Positions 1 through 6,908 of a stretch of 11,531 nt of DNA are shown here, one piece after another (within the stretch, counting starts at the first letter, position 1; every line of letters begins with the position of its first letter). A program made the translations under genes and the position numbers. Below the pieces are notes generated by a model. That model made no database searches and had not been told where the DNA came from. It saw only the letters and a program-made list of their open reading frames with translations. The stretch is from JALYOK01 sp031419835 (GTDB lineage Bacteria > Pseudomonadota > Gammaproteobacteria > Burkholderiales > JALYOK01), in contig JANOLP010000014.1 in assembly GCA_031419835.1 (NCBI GenBank), positions 1 to 11,531 on the forward strand, read 5' to 3'.

Positions 1-174
1 ATGATCACGGGCCGCGCTGATGAGTCCCGTCAACGTTTTGAGGAACGTCGATTTACCGGCACCATTCGCACCAATAATCGCAATCAGCTCGCCGGCATCG
101 ACTTCAAAATCGATCCCGAACAGCGCTTGAAAATCGCCGTAGTGGGCGGTTAAGTTTTGGGTAGCGAGCAGCAC
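1..174 (-). CDS. livF: LivF-type ABC transporter ATP-binding protein, N-terminal part, cut by the window edge
   Basis: Only the first 58 codons are present; the gene continues past position 1. The product is an ATPase subunit of a branched-chain-amino-acid-type (HAAT) ABC importer, working on the inner face of the cytoplasmic membrane. The visible part has the usual N-terminal strand with an A-loop aromatic (Tyr12) and a complete Walker A motif, GANGAGKST, at residues 35-43. The start is taken as GTG at 172-174. No ATG lies in frame nearby, and this start puts the Walker A where LivF proteins have it. No clear Shine-Dalgarno is seen, and the start lies only about 11 bases from a GGATGAA-rich repeat arm. 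It follows livG in the same orientation, 231 bases away, so it is probably the second ATPase of the same transporter. LivF rather than LivG is inferred from gene order and the short N-terminus. Confidence 0.85.
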   Translation of the reverse strand, partial: MLLATQNLTAHYGDFQALFGIDFEVDAGELIAIIGANGAGKSTFLKTLTGLISAARDH

Positions 175-185
175 TTCTAAATGCG

Positions 186-407
186 AAGGATGAAGGCGGA
201 AGGATGAAGGATGAAAGTGCAAGGATGAAGGCGGAAGGATGAGGGATGAAAAGAAAACTCATCGGCCTGCGAGGTGCATCTAGCTTGGCTTTCCGGCAAT
301 GCCAAGCCACGAGCCGCACCCATATTGCCGTCCAGCCTATCGCGTATTAGATTGCGCACAAGGTACCTTTGTCCCATTTCATCCTTCATCCTTCCGCCTT
401 CATCCTT
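186..407. repeat. GGATGAAGG repeat: two direct copies and one inverted copy of a 31-bp unit
   Basis: A 31-bp unit at 186-216 is repeated in direct orientation at 221-251 with one mismatch. It returns as a perfect inverted copy at 377-407. The right arm overlaps the last two bases of the livG stop codon (406-408), and the left arm ends about 11 bases before the livF start. The unit is a purine-rich series of GGATGAA and GGCGGAA words. The central part (252-376) has no gene; it holds a small hairpin with a 7-bp stem (283-289 with 301-307). The arms could form a long stem in the livG-livF mRNA. No transposase or direct target repeat was seen. This accounts for the whole 231-base gap between livG and livF. 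Confidence 0.9.
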
Positions 408-1128
408 ATACTTCAATTCCCATATAAACCCGCCGAACCTCGCTGTTCTCCATCACGTCGCGCGGCAATCCTTCGGCCAGCATCGCGCCGAAATTAATCA
501 CCAGCAATCGATCGGCGACGGCCAGGAGTGCATGCACGACATGCTCGATCCAAACAATGCTGACACCCGATGCCTTGATCAATTTAATTTCGTCGACCAA
601 CTCTTTCGCTTCGTGTTCGGTTAAGCCGCCGGCAATTTCGTCAAGCAGCAATAGTTTCGGACTGGTCGCAAGCGAGCGCGCGAGTTCCAGGCGTTTGCGA
701 TCGAGCAAAGTTAGCGATCCGGCGAGCTGATTCGCTTTTTTTGCGAGGCCGGTTTGACGTAGAACCTCGACGCAAATCGAATATGCGTCGAGTTCTTTTT
801 TCTCGCCGCCAAAGGTCGCGGCGACGAGTAAGTTTTCAAACACCGTCATGCCAGAAAACGGATGCGGAATTTGATACGAGCGGCCGATGCCTAGCCGGCA
901 ACGCTGATGTGGCGGCAAGGCCGAAATGTCGCGGTCTTGAAATAAAATTTTTCCGGCGTCTGGTTTTACGTCGCCACTAATCAAATTGAATAACGTCGTC
1001 TTGCCCGCGCCGTTTGGGCCGAGGATACCAAGCGCTTCGTTCGCTTGCACATGAAACGTGACATCGTCGGTCACTTTTAATGCGCCGTAGCTTTTCGAGG
1101 CATGCTCAACGGTGAGGAGCGGGGTCAC
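406..1128 (-). CDS. livG: LivG-type ABC transporter ATP-binding protein
   Basis: 240 residues, an ATPase subunit of a HAAT-family ABC importer. Visible motifs are Walker A GPNGAGKT (37-44), Q-loop Gln86, Walker B LLLLDE (159-164) and H-loop His196 in IEH. The signature region is odd: where most LivG proteins have LS-G-Q-like residues it reads GSLTLLDRKRLELARSLA from about residue 137, keeping the ARSLA helix but without the usual GGQ or YGQ. I recall LivG subgroups with a similar LTL-DRKR motif, so this is probably a subfamily trait and not damage. The start is GTG at 1126-1128; an in-frame TAA a few codons upstream limits the choice, and no strong Shine-Dalgarno is visible. It sits between the substrate-binding protein gene and livF, so it probably powers uptake of an aromatic substrate for the enzymes encoded upstream. 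The stop codon touches the GGATGAAGG inverted repeat. Confidence 0.92.
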   Translation of the reverse strand: MTPLLTVEHASKSYGALKVTDDVTFHVQANEALGILGPNGAGKTTLFNLISGDVKPDAGKILFQDRDISALPPHQRCRLGIGRSYQIPHPFSGMTVFENLLVAATFGGEKKELDAYSICVEVLRQTGLAKKANQLAGSLTLLDRKRLELARSLATSPKLLLLDEIAGGLTEHEAKELVDEIKLIKASGVSIVWIEHVVHALLAVADRLLVINFGAMLAEGLPRDVMENSEVRRVYMGIEV

Positions 1129-1170
1129 TTGGAAGATAATTTAGAAAAATGCGTCGTCGGTTTGGCAGCG

Positions 1171-1264
1171 CCCACCCCTTCCCCATCAAGGGGAAGGCTG
1201 GGATGGGGATGGGTTTGCTGCGAACCCCCATCCCCACCCTGCCCTCCCCTTGAAGGGGAGGAAC
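1171..1264. repeat. CCCC/GGGG-rich paired inverted repeat between livK and livG
   Basis: The left part (about 1177-1213) and right part (about 1225-1262) are imperfect inverted copies of each other. Each also contains its own short palindrome: CCCC-atca-GGGG on the left (1181-1194, preceded by CTT) and CTCCCCTTGAAGGGGAG on the right. This type of C-rich then G-rich REP-like unit is common in proteobacterial intergenic DNA. The right arm ends about 26 bases after the livK stop codon in the direction of transcription. With no U-tract, it is better read as a REP/BIME-like repeat that may stabilise or attenuate mRNA than as an intrinsic terminator. Confidence 0.85.
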
Positions 1265-1289
1265 GTTTCGCTAACTATGAAACTGCGCA

Positions 1290-2606
1290 CTAACCGCCAA
1301 TAGCCTTCAACTTTCCACCGGTTGGAATATTCGGCGCGGTCTTGTTATCGACGATCAATAAATCAAACTTCGATTTGCCCTTGCCTTTCACCCATTGACC
1401 GCCAACTAGCGGCGTCTTCGCGACGTTCTTCACCGGGCCTTTACCCCAGGCCACCGGGCCGACCACGGTATTCAAATTGGTCGCGGCAATGGCGTCGCGA
1501 ATTGTCGCTTTGTCGTCGATGTTTTTGCTGCGCTTTAAAACGTCCGCAGCGACTTCGAACAACGCATGAGCAAAGCCGATCGGCTGTGTCCATTGCTTGC
1601 CTGTGGCTTTCTCAAAACTATCGGCCAACTGTTTCGCACTCGCGCCGCTCAACGACGACTTGAACGGATGCGACGGGCTCCACCAAACTTCGGTCGACAA
1701 TCCATCGGCGCTGTCGCCGATCGCTTCGACGGCTGCGGGGAACAACAGCGCTTTACCGACCGAAGCGATTTTAGGTTTGTAACCCTGTTGCGCAGCTTGG
1801 GTCCAGAAGGTTTTGAAATCCGGCGGAATCACTACGCCGGTGACGATTTCCGCATTGGCTTTTTTGAATACCGCAATCTGCGCGCTGAAATCTTGCGTCA
1901 GATTTTGATAACGGCCCGGATCGTTGAGCTTATAACCTTGCGCCGCTAATGGTTTTGGCAGGCCGAGATTCGGATCGCCCCACGCGTTGCCGTCACCGTC
2001 GTTCGGGAACAATCCGCCGACTTGCTTATTGCTCGGCACTTGGCCCCACATATTGGTAAACACGGCGATGATGTCTTCCAAACCCCAGAAGAAATGGTAA
2101 GTCCAGTTAAAACCGAGATCGGGCTTGCCGCCGCGGCCGAAGAACCACGGCTGCCACGGGCAAACGGTCGTGATACATGGCACCTCATTCAACTCCGATT
2201 GATCGGCGACAGGGTTGGTGGTCTCCGGCGTTCCGCCCGCGAGCATGATATCGACTTTATCCTTCAAGATTAAATCCGCGGCGACTTCGCCGGCGCGGTT
2301 TGGGTTGGATTGGCTATCCTTAACGATGATCTCAACGGGATAATTTTTTCCACCGATGGCAAGCCCACCCTTCATTAAATCGCGAATCGCACCGATGACA
2401 TATTTGTCGGCCTCGCCGAACGGCGCCAGCGGGCCGGATTCCGGCGATACGTAACCGATTTTGATCTTGCGCCCTGCCTGCGCAAGCGCGGTGTTGACGT
2501 AGGGAAAACCCAGCGTTGCCACAGCCGCAGCCCCGACTTGCAACACACGACGGCGCGAGACGTTTAACTCGCGCGCGATCAATTTTTTGTCTTCATTGCT
2601 TTCCAT
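1290..2606 (-). CDS. livK: HAAT-type ABC transporter substrate-binding protein with Tat signal
   Basis: 438 residues, a periplasmic-binding-protein type 1 (Peripla_BP_6, LivJ/LivK-like) receptor. The N-terminus carries a twin-arginine signal: SRRRVLQ at 17-23, a hydrophobic stretch to about 36, and a likely cleavage site near ALAQA (40-44). Export folded through Tat is therefore inferred. The mature part opens with KIKIGYVSPESGPLA, typical of the family's first strand and ligand loop. It has an unusually aromatic stretch in the first lobe-hinge region (CPWQPWFFGR, then FNWTYHFFWG), consistent with an aromatic ligand, though that is inference. The start at 2604-2606 is supported by GAGGAG at 2613-2618. 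It lies 60 bases after the maleylacetate reductase gene in the same operon and is followed by livG and livF. No permease gene lies between them; livH and livM, if present, must be beyond the window edge. Confidence 0.93.
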   Translation of the reverse strand: MESNEDKKLIARELNVSRRRVLQVGAAAVATLGFPYVNTALAQAGRKIKIGYVSPESGPLAPFGEADKYVIGAIRDLMKGGLAIGGKNYPVEIIVKDSQSNPNRAGEVAADLILKDKVDIMLAGGTPETTNPVADQSELNEVPCITTVCPWQPWFFGRGGKPDLGFNWTYHFFWGLEDIIAVFTNMWGQVPSNKQVGGLFPNDGDGNAWGDPNLGLPKPLAAQGYKLNDPGRYQNLTQDFSAQIAVFKKANAEIVTGVVIPPDFKTFWTQAAQQGYKPKIASVGKALLFPAAVEAIGDSADGLSTEVWWSPSHPFKSSLSGASAKQLADSFEKATGKQWTQPIGFAHALFEVAADVLKRSKNIDDKATIRDAIAATNLNTVVGPVAWGKGPVKNVAKTPLVGGQWVKGKGKSKFDLLIVDNKTAPNIPTGGKLKAIGG

Positions 2607-2666
2607 AATTTTCTCCTCATTGTTTGATGTCGATGTAAAACAAAAACCAGTTTGCTAACCCGTCGC

Positions 2667-3734
2667 CTAACTCGGCCGCCGACCAAAAAAAGCGTCATCG
2701 AGCAATTTCCGAATGGGGCCTAGCTCGATTGGCCTTGGGTTGTAATAGGGATTCGTCACGGCGATTTCGGCGGCCCGATCCAGATCCGATTCTTGCATGC
2801 CAATGTCCTTCAGTGCGAGTGGTGCGTCGGTTGATTTCGCCAATTCGAATAGGCCGCGAGCCGCTTCCAGCTTGGGCCCCAGGCCTAATGCCCTGGAGAT
2901 GAACGCCATTGCTTGTTCTGCAGCCAGTGCATTGTAAGCTACCGCATGGGGCAAAATAATCGTATGGGTCTCCGCGTGCGGCAAATTAAAGCTGCCGCCC
3001 AGGGTATGGCAGAGTTTGTGATGCAGCGCCATGCCGACCGCGCCAAGGCATCCGCCCGCCAGCCAAGCGCCGTATTGCGCGTCGCTACGTGCGCCGAGAT
3101 CTTGGCTATTGCGCGTGATTTTCGGCAACGCGTCGGCGAGCACGCGAATGCTTTCTTCCGCCATTAGTGAAATGATCGGATTAGCTTCCTTCGCATAGAG
3201 CGCTTCGACGCTGTGCGCGATCGCGTTCATGCCGCTCGTTGCCGATAGTTTAGCGGGCAGCGTTAACGTGAGATCAGCGTCGTAAATCACCGTCTTTGGC
3301 AACATGCGGCCGTCGCGCACGGTGGTCTTAATGCCGTTCTCGGTGATGCCGAGAATCGGTGTCATTTCCGAACCGGCATAGGTCGTCGGAATCGCCAAAA
3401 TCGGCAAACTCGATTCCAGCGCAATCGCCTTACCCAGGCCGATGGTCGAGCCACCGCCGATGGCAATCGCGCAATCGGCATTGACGCGCTTCGCCTCCTC
3501 ACGACCCGCGCGCGCCGATTCGATCGGCGTGTGCATCACCGCTTTATCGTAAACGCCAACGGCACGCGCGCCTAAACGTTTCGCAATATCTTCCGCTTGA
3601 CCGCGCTGCTCCGGCGTCGACAACACCAACGCGCGCTTAGCGCCGAGCAAGTCAAGTTCGCGCTCCAAGTATTGCAAACTCCCTGCGCCGAATACGACAC
3701 GCGGAAATTGCGCGCTGAAGAGGAATGGATTCAT
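2667..3734 (-). CDS. pnpF: Maleylacetate reductase (iron-containing alcohol dehydrogenase superfamily)
   Basis: 355 residues, the usual length for maleylacetate reductase (EC 1.3.1.32), which reduces maleylacetate to 3-oxoadipate with NAD(P)H in the cytoplasm. The N-terminal half has the dinucleotide-binding GGGST at 93-97 and the PTTYAGSEMT segment (116-125) typical of this family. The C-terminal half has the superfamily's His-rich segments: AIAHSVEALY (His174), MALHHKLCH (His238, His239, His243) and LPHAETH (His253, His257). Members of this family differ from Fe-alcohol dehydrogenases in the metal-site Asp/His pattern; here the segment before His174 is SGMNAIAH. The ATG at 3732-3734 overlaps the pcaJ TGA stop (ATGA), so translation is probably coupled. 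The neighbours supply its substrate (dioxygenase and dehydrogenase) and use its product (CoA-transferase). The symbol follows the 4-nitrophenol/hydroquinone gene clusters and is assigned by role. Confidence 0.93.
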   Translation of the reverse strand: MNPFLFSAQFPRVVFGAGSLQYLERELDLLGAKRALVLSTPEQRGQAEDIAKRLGARAVGVYDKAVMHTPIESARAGREEAKRVNADCAIAIGGGSTIGLGKAIALESSLPILAIPTTYAGSEMTPILGITENGIKTTVRDGRMLPKTVIYDADLTLTLPAKLSATSGMNAIAHSVEALYAKEANPIISLMAEESIRVLADALPKITRNSQDLGARSDAQYGAWLAGGCLGAVGMALHHKLCHTLGGSFNLPHAETHTIILPHAVAYNALAAEQAMAFISRALGLGPKLEAARGLFELAKSTDAPLALKDIGMQESDLDRAAEIAVTNPYYNPRPIELGPIRKLLDDAFFGRRPS

Positions 3735-4387
3735 GCGGCCGCGAGCGTTTGCGCGTGCGCCAACGGGACGCCGGTCAAGCGTTCGAGTTCGGTAAGTGCA
3801 AGTCCGTCAATCATTTCAACCACGCGCAAACCAGTTGACGTCACATCAATCACGGCGAGGTCGGTATAGATGCGATTTACGCAGCCGATGCCGGTGCGCG
3901 GATAGCTGCAATGCTCGACGATTTTACTTTCGCCGGATTTGGTCTGATGCTCCATCATCACAAAAACTTTTTTTGCGCCGATGGCCAAATCCATCGCGCC
4001 ACCGACGGCGGGAATCGCATCGGTCGCTCCAGTGTGCCAATTCGCGAGATCGCCACTCGCCGAGACTTGAAACGCACCGAGCACGCAATAATCTAAATGT
4101 CCGCCGCGCATCATGCCGAAGGAATCGGCGTGATGAAAATAGGCACCACCGGCCAATATCGTTACCGGCTGCTTTCCGGCGTTGATTAAATCTTCGTCTT
4201 CTTCACCCGGCGCCGGTGCAGGCCCCATGCCCAGCAAACCGTTCTCGCTGTGCAGAAAAATGTCGCGGTCTTTTGGCAAATGATTGGCGACTAGCGTCGG
4301 CAAGCCGATGCCGAGATTCACGTACGCACCCTCGGGAATATCACGCGCCACGCGCGCCGCAATTTGATCGCGATTTCGTCTATTCAT
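3731..4387 (-). CDS. pcaJ: 3-oxoacid (3-oxoadipate) CoA-transferase subunit B
   Basis: 218 residues from the chosen start, a family I CoA-transferase beta subunit. The catalytic glutamate is in the SENG motif (Glu48 counting from this start; HSENGLLGMGP). VNLGIGLPTLVANHL near the N-terminus is the family hallmark. Together with subunit A it should transfer CoA from succinyl-CoA to 3-oxoadipate. The reading frame stays open to an ATG at 4409-4411, but that codon lies inside the ATTCCCGC repeat. The ATG at 4385-4387 has a GAGGAA Shine-Dalgarno (4394-4399) at good spacing, and the protein then begins MNRRNRDQIAARVA like other PcaJ/ScoB proteins. The gene overlaps the next one by 4 bases. Acetoacetate CoA-transferase (scoB) is the alternative by sequence alone; 3-oxoadipate is preferred because maleylacetate reductase is adjacent. 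Confidence 0.92.
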   Translation of the reverse strand: MNRRNRDQIAARVARDIPEGAYVNLGIGLPTLVANHLPKDRDIFLHSENGLLGMGPAPAPGEEDEDLINAGKQPVTILAGGAYFHHADSFGMMRGGHLDYCVLGAFQVSASGDLANWHTGATDAIPAVGGAMDLAIGAKKVFVMMEHQTKSGESKIVEHCSYPRTGIGCVNRIYTDLAVIDVTSTGLRVVEMIDGLALTELERLTGVPLAHAQTLAAA

Positions 4388-4405
4388 TCCACTTTCCTCG
4401 TTGAC

Positions 4406-4487
4406 TGTCATTCCCGCGCAGGCGGGAATCCATTTGGCCTTTGCAATAACGCACGCAGTATGGATTCCCGCCTGCGCGGGAATGACA
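4406..4487. repeat. ATTCCC-N8-GGGAAT (dRS3-like) paired inverted repeat, copy 1
   Basis: Two 28-bp arms, 4406-4433 and 4460-4487, are perfect inverted copies separated by 26 bases. Each arm contains the palindrome ATTCCCGC-GCAG-GCGGGAAT. The core matches the consensus ATTCCC-N8-GGGAAT of neisserial dRS3 repeats. The element fills most of the gap between pcaI and pcaJ, starting 47 bases after the pcaI stop and ending just before the pcaJ ribosome binding site. The spacer keeps a TTTGGCC word next to one arm that the other two copies in this window share, so the whole element, not only the arms, is related. Confidence 0.95.
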
Positions 4488-4534
4488 CTTCTGGTTCTTA
4501 GCGGATTTCATATCAAATCATCGTCAATGAAAAA

Positions 4535-5218
4535 CTACGCTACCGCTTTCAATTTCGCTGACACCTGAACAACGCGCTTCACAAAAATCCCCGGCGTCAC
4601 AATCGCCTCGGGATCCAATCCGCCAAGCTCAACAATTTCCGAAACTTGAACCACCGAACACTTCGCTGCGCTCATCATAATCGGCCCGAAATTTCGCGCA
4701 GTTTTGCGATAAACAAGATTACCCCAACGATCCGCCTTCAATGCTTTGACCAGCGCGAAATCCGCGTGGATCGGGTATTCCAGCACATAGGGCTTGCCAT
4801 CGATGATGCGTGTTTCCTTTCCCTTGGCCAGATCGGTACCGTAACCCGTCGGCGTGAAAAACCCGCCGATGCCCGCGCCCGCGGCGCGAATACGCTCGGC
4901 GAGGTTTCCCTGCGGCACCAGCTCCAATTCGATTTGGCCGCTGCGATACAACTCGTCGAAAACATACGAATCGGTCTGACGCGGAAAGGAACAAATAATT
5001 TTGCGCACGCGTTTTGATTTCAACAATGCCGCGAGACCGATCTCGCCATTGCCCGCGTTGTTGTTGACGATGGTTAAGTCTTTTGCGCCTTGCGCGATTA
5101 ACGCGTCGATGAGTTCGCGCGGCTGACCCGCGTCGCCAAAACCGCCGATCATCACGGTCGCGCCGTCTTGCACATCGGCTAGCGCTTGTTTGACTGTTTC
5201 GACAATCTTACTAATCAT
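4535..5218 (-). CDS. pcaI: 3-oxoacid (3-oxoadipate) CoA-transferase subunit A
   Basis: 227 residues, the alpha subunit of a family I CoA-transferase, normal length for PcaI/ScoA. The family signature is present: GATVMIGGFGDAGQP (19-33), the GNLAERIRAAGAGIGGFFTPTG segment (from about 104) and TPTGYGT. It forms a heterodimer or heterotetramer with the product of the next gene and activates 3-oxoadipate to 3-oxoadipyl-CoA with succinyl-CoA. The start at 5216-5218 gives the standard N-terminus (MISKIVETVKQAL); only a weak purine-rich ribosome site (GGATGA, about 12 bases upstream) is visible. It is separated from the upstream aldehyde dehydrogenase gene by the GGTGGATC repeat pair and from pcaJ by the dRS3-like pair. 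Both subunit genes are therefore flanked by repeats, yet the reading frames are intact. Confidence 0.92.
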   Translation of the reverse strand: MISKIVETVKQALADVQDGATVMIGGFGDAGQPRELIDALIAQGAKDLTIVNNNAGNGEIGLAALLKSKRVRKIICSFPRQTDSYVFDELYRSGQIELELVPQGNLAERIRAAGAGIGGFFTPTGYGTDLAKGKETRIIDGKPYVLEYPIHADFALVKALKADRWGNLVYRKTARNFGPIMMSAAKCSVVQVSEIVELGGLDPEAIVTPGIFVKRVVQVSAKLKAVA

Positions 5219-5241
5219 ATATCTTGTTCATCCGTATGACC

Positions 5242-5320
5242 GTAGGGTGGATCGAGCGAAGCGGATCCACCATCGCAACATTAAAGGTTCGGTGGATCCG
5301 CTGCGCTTGATCCACCCTAC
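5242..5320. repeat. GTAGGGTGGATC paired inverted repeat
   Basis: Arms at 5242-5271 and 5291-5320 are 30-bp inverted copies matching at 28 of 30 positions, with a 19-base spacer. Each arm has an internal imperfect palindrome GGTGGATC..GGATCCACC around AGCG-AAGCG. The element begins 4 bases after the stop codon of the aldehyde dehydrogenase gene in the direction of transcription and ends 23 bases before the pcaI start. It is unrelated in sequence to the dRS3-like elements but nearly identical to them in size and layout. No U-tract follows, so it is not called a terminator. Confidence 0.95.
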
Positions 5321-5324
5321 ATTT

Positions 5325-6803
5325 CTATCTTGGGTACCAAGGCGGAATGTTCGCGTCGACATTGATCCATACGGACTTCACATCGGTGTACTGCATCATC
5401 GCCTCAAAGCCCATCTCTCGGCCGTAACCCGACGCGCCGACGCCGCCAAAGGGCGATGCGGGATTGACGCGTTTATAGCAATTAATCCACACCATGCCGC
5501 TGCGTATTCCCGCAGCGAAGCGGTGCGCGCGCGTTAAATCTTTAGTCCACAGGCCGCCACCCAAACCGTACTGCGTGCCGTTGGCGATGGCCATCGCTTC
5601 TTCATCGGTCTTGAACGTCGTCACCGTAACGAAGGGTCCGAATACTTCTTCTTGCGACACGCGATCGGTCGATTTCGCGCGCACGATGGTCGGCTCGATA
5701 TAGCAGCCTTTGCTCAGAGCCGCGTCCGATGGCGCTTTGCCGCCGGTGATGATTTCGCCGCCTTCATCGGACGCGATTTTGCAGTAGGTCAACACGCGAT
5801 CGCGATGCAGCGCAGAAGTCAGCGGGCCCATTTCCGTTGCGGCGTCGAGCGGGTTGCCGAGCTTGATGGATTTCGCGAGTTTGACGAAACCTTCCATGAA
5901 TTCCTCGGCGATTTTTTCGTGCAAAATTAGTCGCGATCCCGCGATGCAGGCTTGGCCCTGGTTGTGAAATATCGCAAACGCCGCGCCGTTAATCGCCGCC
6001 GGCAAAAACGCGTCTTCGAACACGATGTTCGCACCCTTGCCGCCCAACTCCAATTGCACGCGTTTGAGATTTCCCGACGACGCTTGCACGATCTTGCGGC
6101 CCGTCGCGGTCGAGCCAGTGAATGCAATCTTGGCGACATCCGAATGCTCGGCCAAATATTGTCCAGCGATGTGGCCGTAACCGGGAATAATATTCACCAC
6201 GCCTTCGGGAAATCCCACTTCCACCATCAACTCAGCGATACACAAAGTCGAAAGCGGCGTGATCTCCGAAGGCTTCAGCACGACGGTATTTCCCGCCGCG
6301 AGCGCCGGCCCCATTTTCCAACTGGTGAACATCAGCGGGAAATTCCACGGCACGATTTGCCCGACGACGCCGAGCGGCTCGCGCATGCCCAGGTTCAAAA
6401 ATCCCTGGTCGACCGGAATCACGCTGCCCTCAAGCTTATCCGCCATGCCGCCGAAATAACGAAACGTAATCGCCGTGCGCGGCACGTCCAGGCGCGTGGA
6501 ATCTTTCAGCGGATGCCCGGTATCGAGGCTTTCCAGCTTCGCAAGCTCCGCGGCTTTTTCTTCGATTTTGTCGGCAAGTTTCAGCAACAAACGGCCGCGA
6601 TCCATCGCCGCCATCTTGCTCCATTTCGGAAATGCCGCCTTCGCGGCGGCAACCGCGCGATCAACATCTTCCTTGCCCGCCAGCGCGACATCGGCGATCT
6701 TGGAATTGTCGTGGGGATTCAAATCTTCGATAGTCGCGCCATCGGCGGCGTTAACGAAATTACCGTTGATGAAGAGTTTGGTTTGGATGGTGAGGTCGGT
6801 CAT
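5325..6803 (-). CDS. pnpE: Aldehyde dehydrogenase, probable 4-hydroxymuconic semialdehyde dehydrogenase
   Basis: 492 residues, full-length NAD(P)-dependent aldehyde dehydrogenase superfamily. Key residues visible: the oxyanion Asn154 in PWNFP, KPSE (177-180) for the cofactor, FTGST (228-232), general base Glu252 in LELGGK, catalytic Cys286 in GQACIAGSR, and the EEVFGPF segment near 390. By sequence it resembles betaine/muconic-semialdehyde-type dehydrogenases and the substrate cannot be fixed from sequence alone. The assignment comes from position: it directly follows the hydroquinone dioxygenase genes and precedes the enzymes that use maleylacetate and 3-oxoadipate. Oxidation of 4-hydroxymuconic semialdehyde to maleylacetate is exactly the missing step. 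The start at 6801-6803 gives a standard N-terminus; the ribosome site is weak (GTAGGTG, about 12 bases upstream). The upstream gap to hapD contains a paired inverted repeat. Confidence 0.9.
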   Translation of the reverse strand: MTDLTIQTKLFINGNFVNAADGATIEDLNPHDNSKIADVALAGKEDVDRAVAAAKAAFPKWSKMAAMDRGRLLLKLADKIEEKAAELAKLESLDTGHPLKDSTRLDVPRTAITFRYFGGMADKLEGSVIPVDQGFLNLGMREPLGVVGQIVPWNFPLMFTSWKMGPALAAGNTVVLKPSEITPLSTLCIAELMVEVGFPEGVVNIIPGYGHIAGQYLAEHSDVAKIAFTGSTATGRKIVQASSGNLKRVQLELGGKGANIVFEDAFLPAAINGAAFAIFHNQGQACIAGSRLILHEKIAEEFMEGFVKLAKSIKLGNPLDAATEMGPLTSALHRDRVLTYCKIASDEGGEIITGGKAPSDAALSKGCYIEPTIVRAKSTDRVSQEEVFGPFVTVTTFKTDEEAMAIANGTQYGLGGGLWTKDLTRAHRFAAGIRSGMVWINCYKRVNPASPFGGVGASGYGREMGFEAMMQYTDVKSVWINVDANIPPWYPR

Positions 6804-6830
6804 CGGATCGTTTGCACCTACTTTTGGTCT

Positions 6831-6906
6831 GTCATTGCGAGCGAATGCGAAGCAATCTCGTTGTCAGCGTGAAAAGCGAGATTGCTTCGCGTTCGCCCGC
6901 AATGAC
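6831..6906. repeat. GTCATTGCGAGCGAA paired inverted repeat
   Basis: Arms at 6831-6860 and 6877-6906 are 30-bp inverted copies with 28 of 30 matches and a 16-base spacer. The right arm ends only two bases from the hapD stop codon (6909-6911), so the element begins immediately after hapD in the transcript. Similar GTCATTGCGAGCG..AAGCAATC elements are widespread in bacterial genomes as intergenic repeats. Here it separates the dioxygenase pair from the rest of the operon and could set the relative mRNA level of the two parts. Confidence 0.95.
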
Positions 6907-6908
6907 GG

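Noticed and set aside
186..251. Possible CRISPR from the tandem 31-bp repeats
   Set aside because: Only two direct copies with a 4-base gap, no spacers of CRISPR length and no cas genes; low-complexity GGATGAA words explain it.
274..624. Plus-strand open frame across the livF-livG spacer into livG
   Set aside because: It translates repeat DNA (SSFILPPSS-like) and then the antisense strand of livG. No protein-like features.
4406..4487. Rho-independent terminator at the dRS3-like element, and likewise at the other pairs
   Set aside because: The stems are strong but no run of U follows on the transcribed strand, and intact operon genes continue beyond. Attenuation remains possible.
5952..6872. 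Long plus-strand open frame opposite the aldehyde dehydrogenase (306 codons)
   Set aside because: Arg/His-rich composition with no recognisable domain, antisense to a gene with all catalytic residues. It is a GC-driven shadow and runs into the 6831-6906 repeat.
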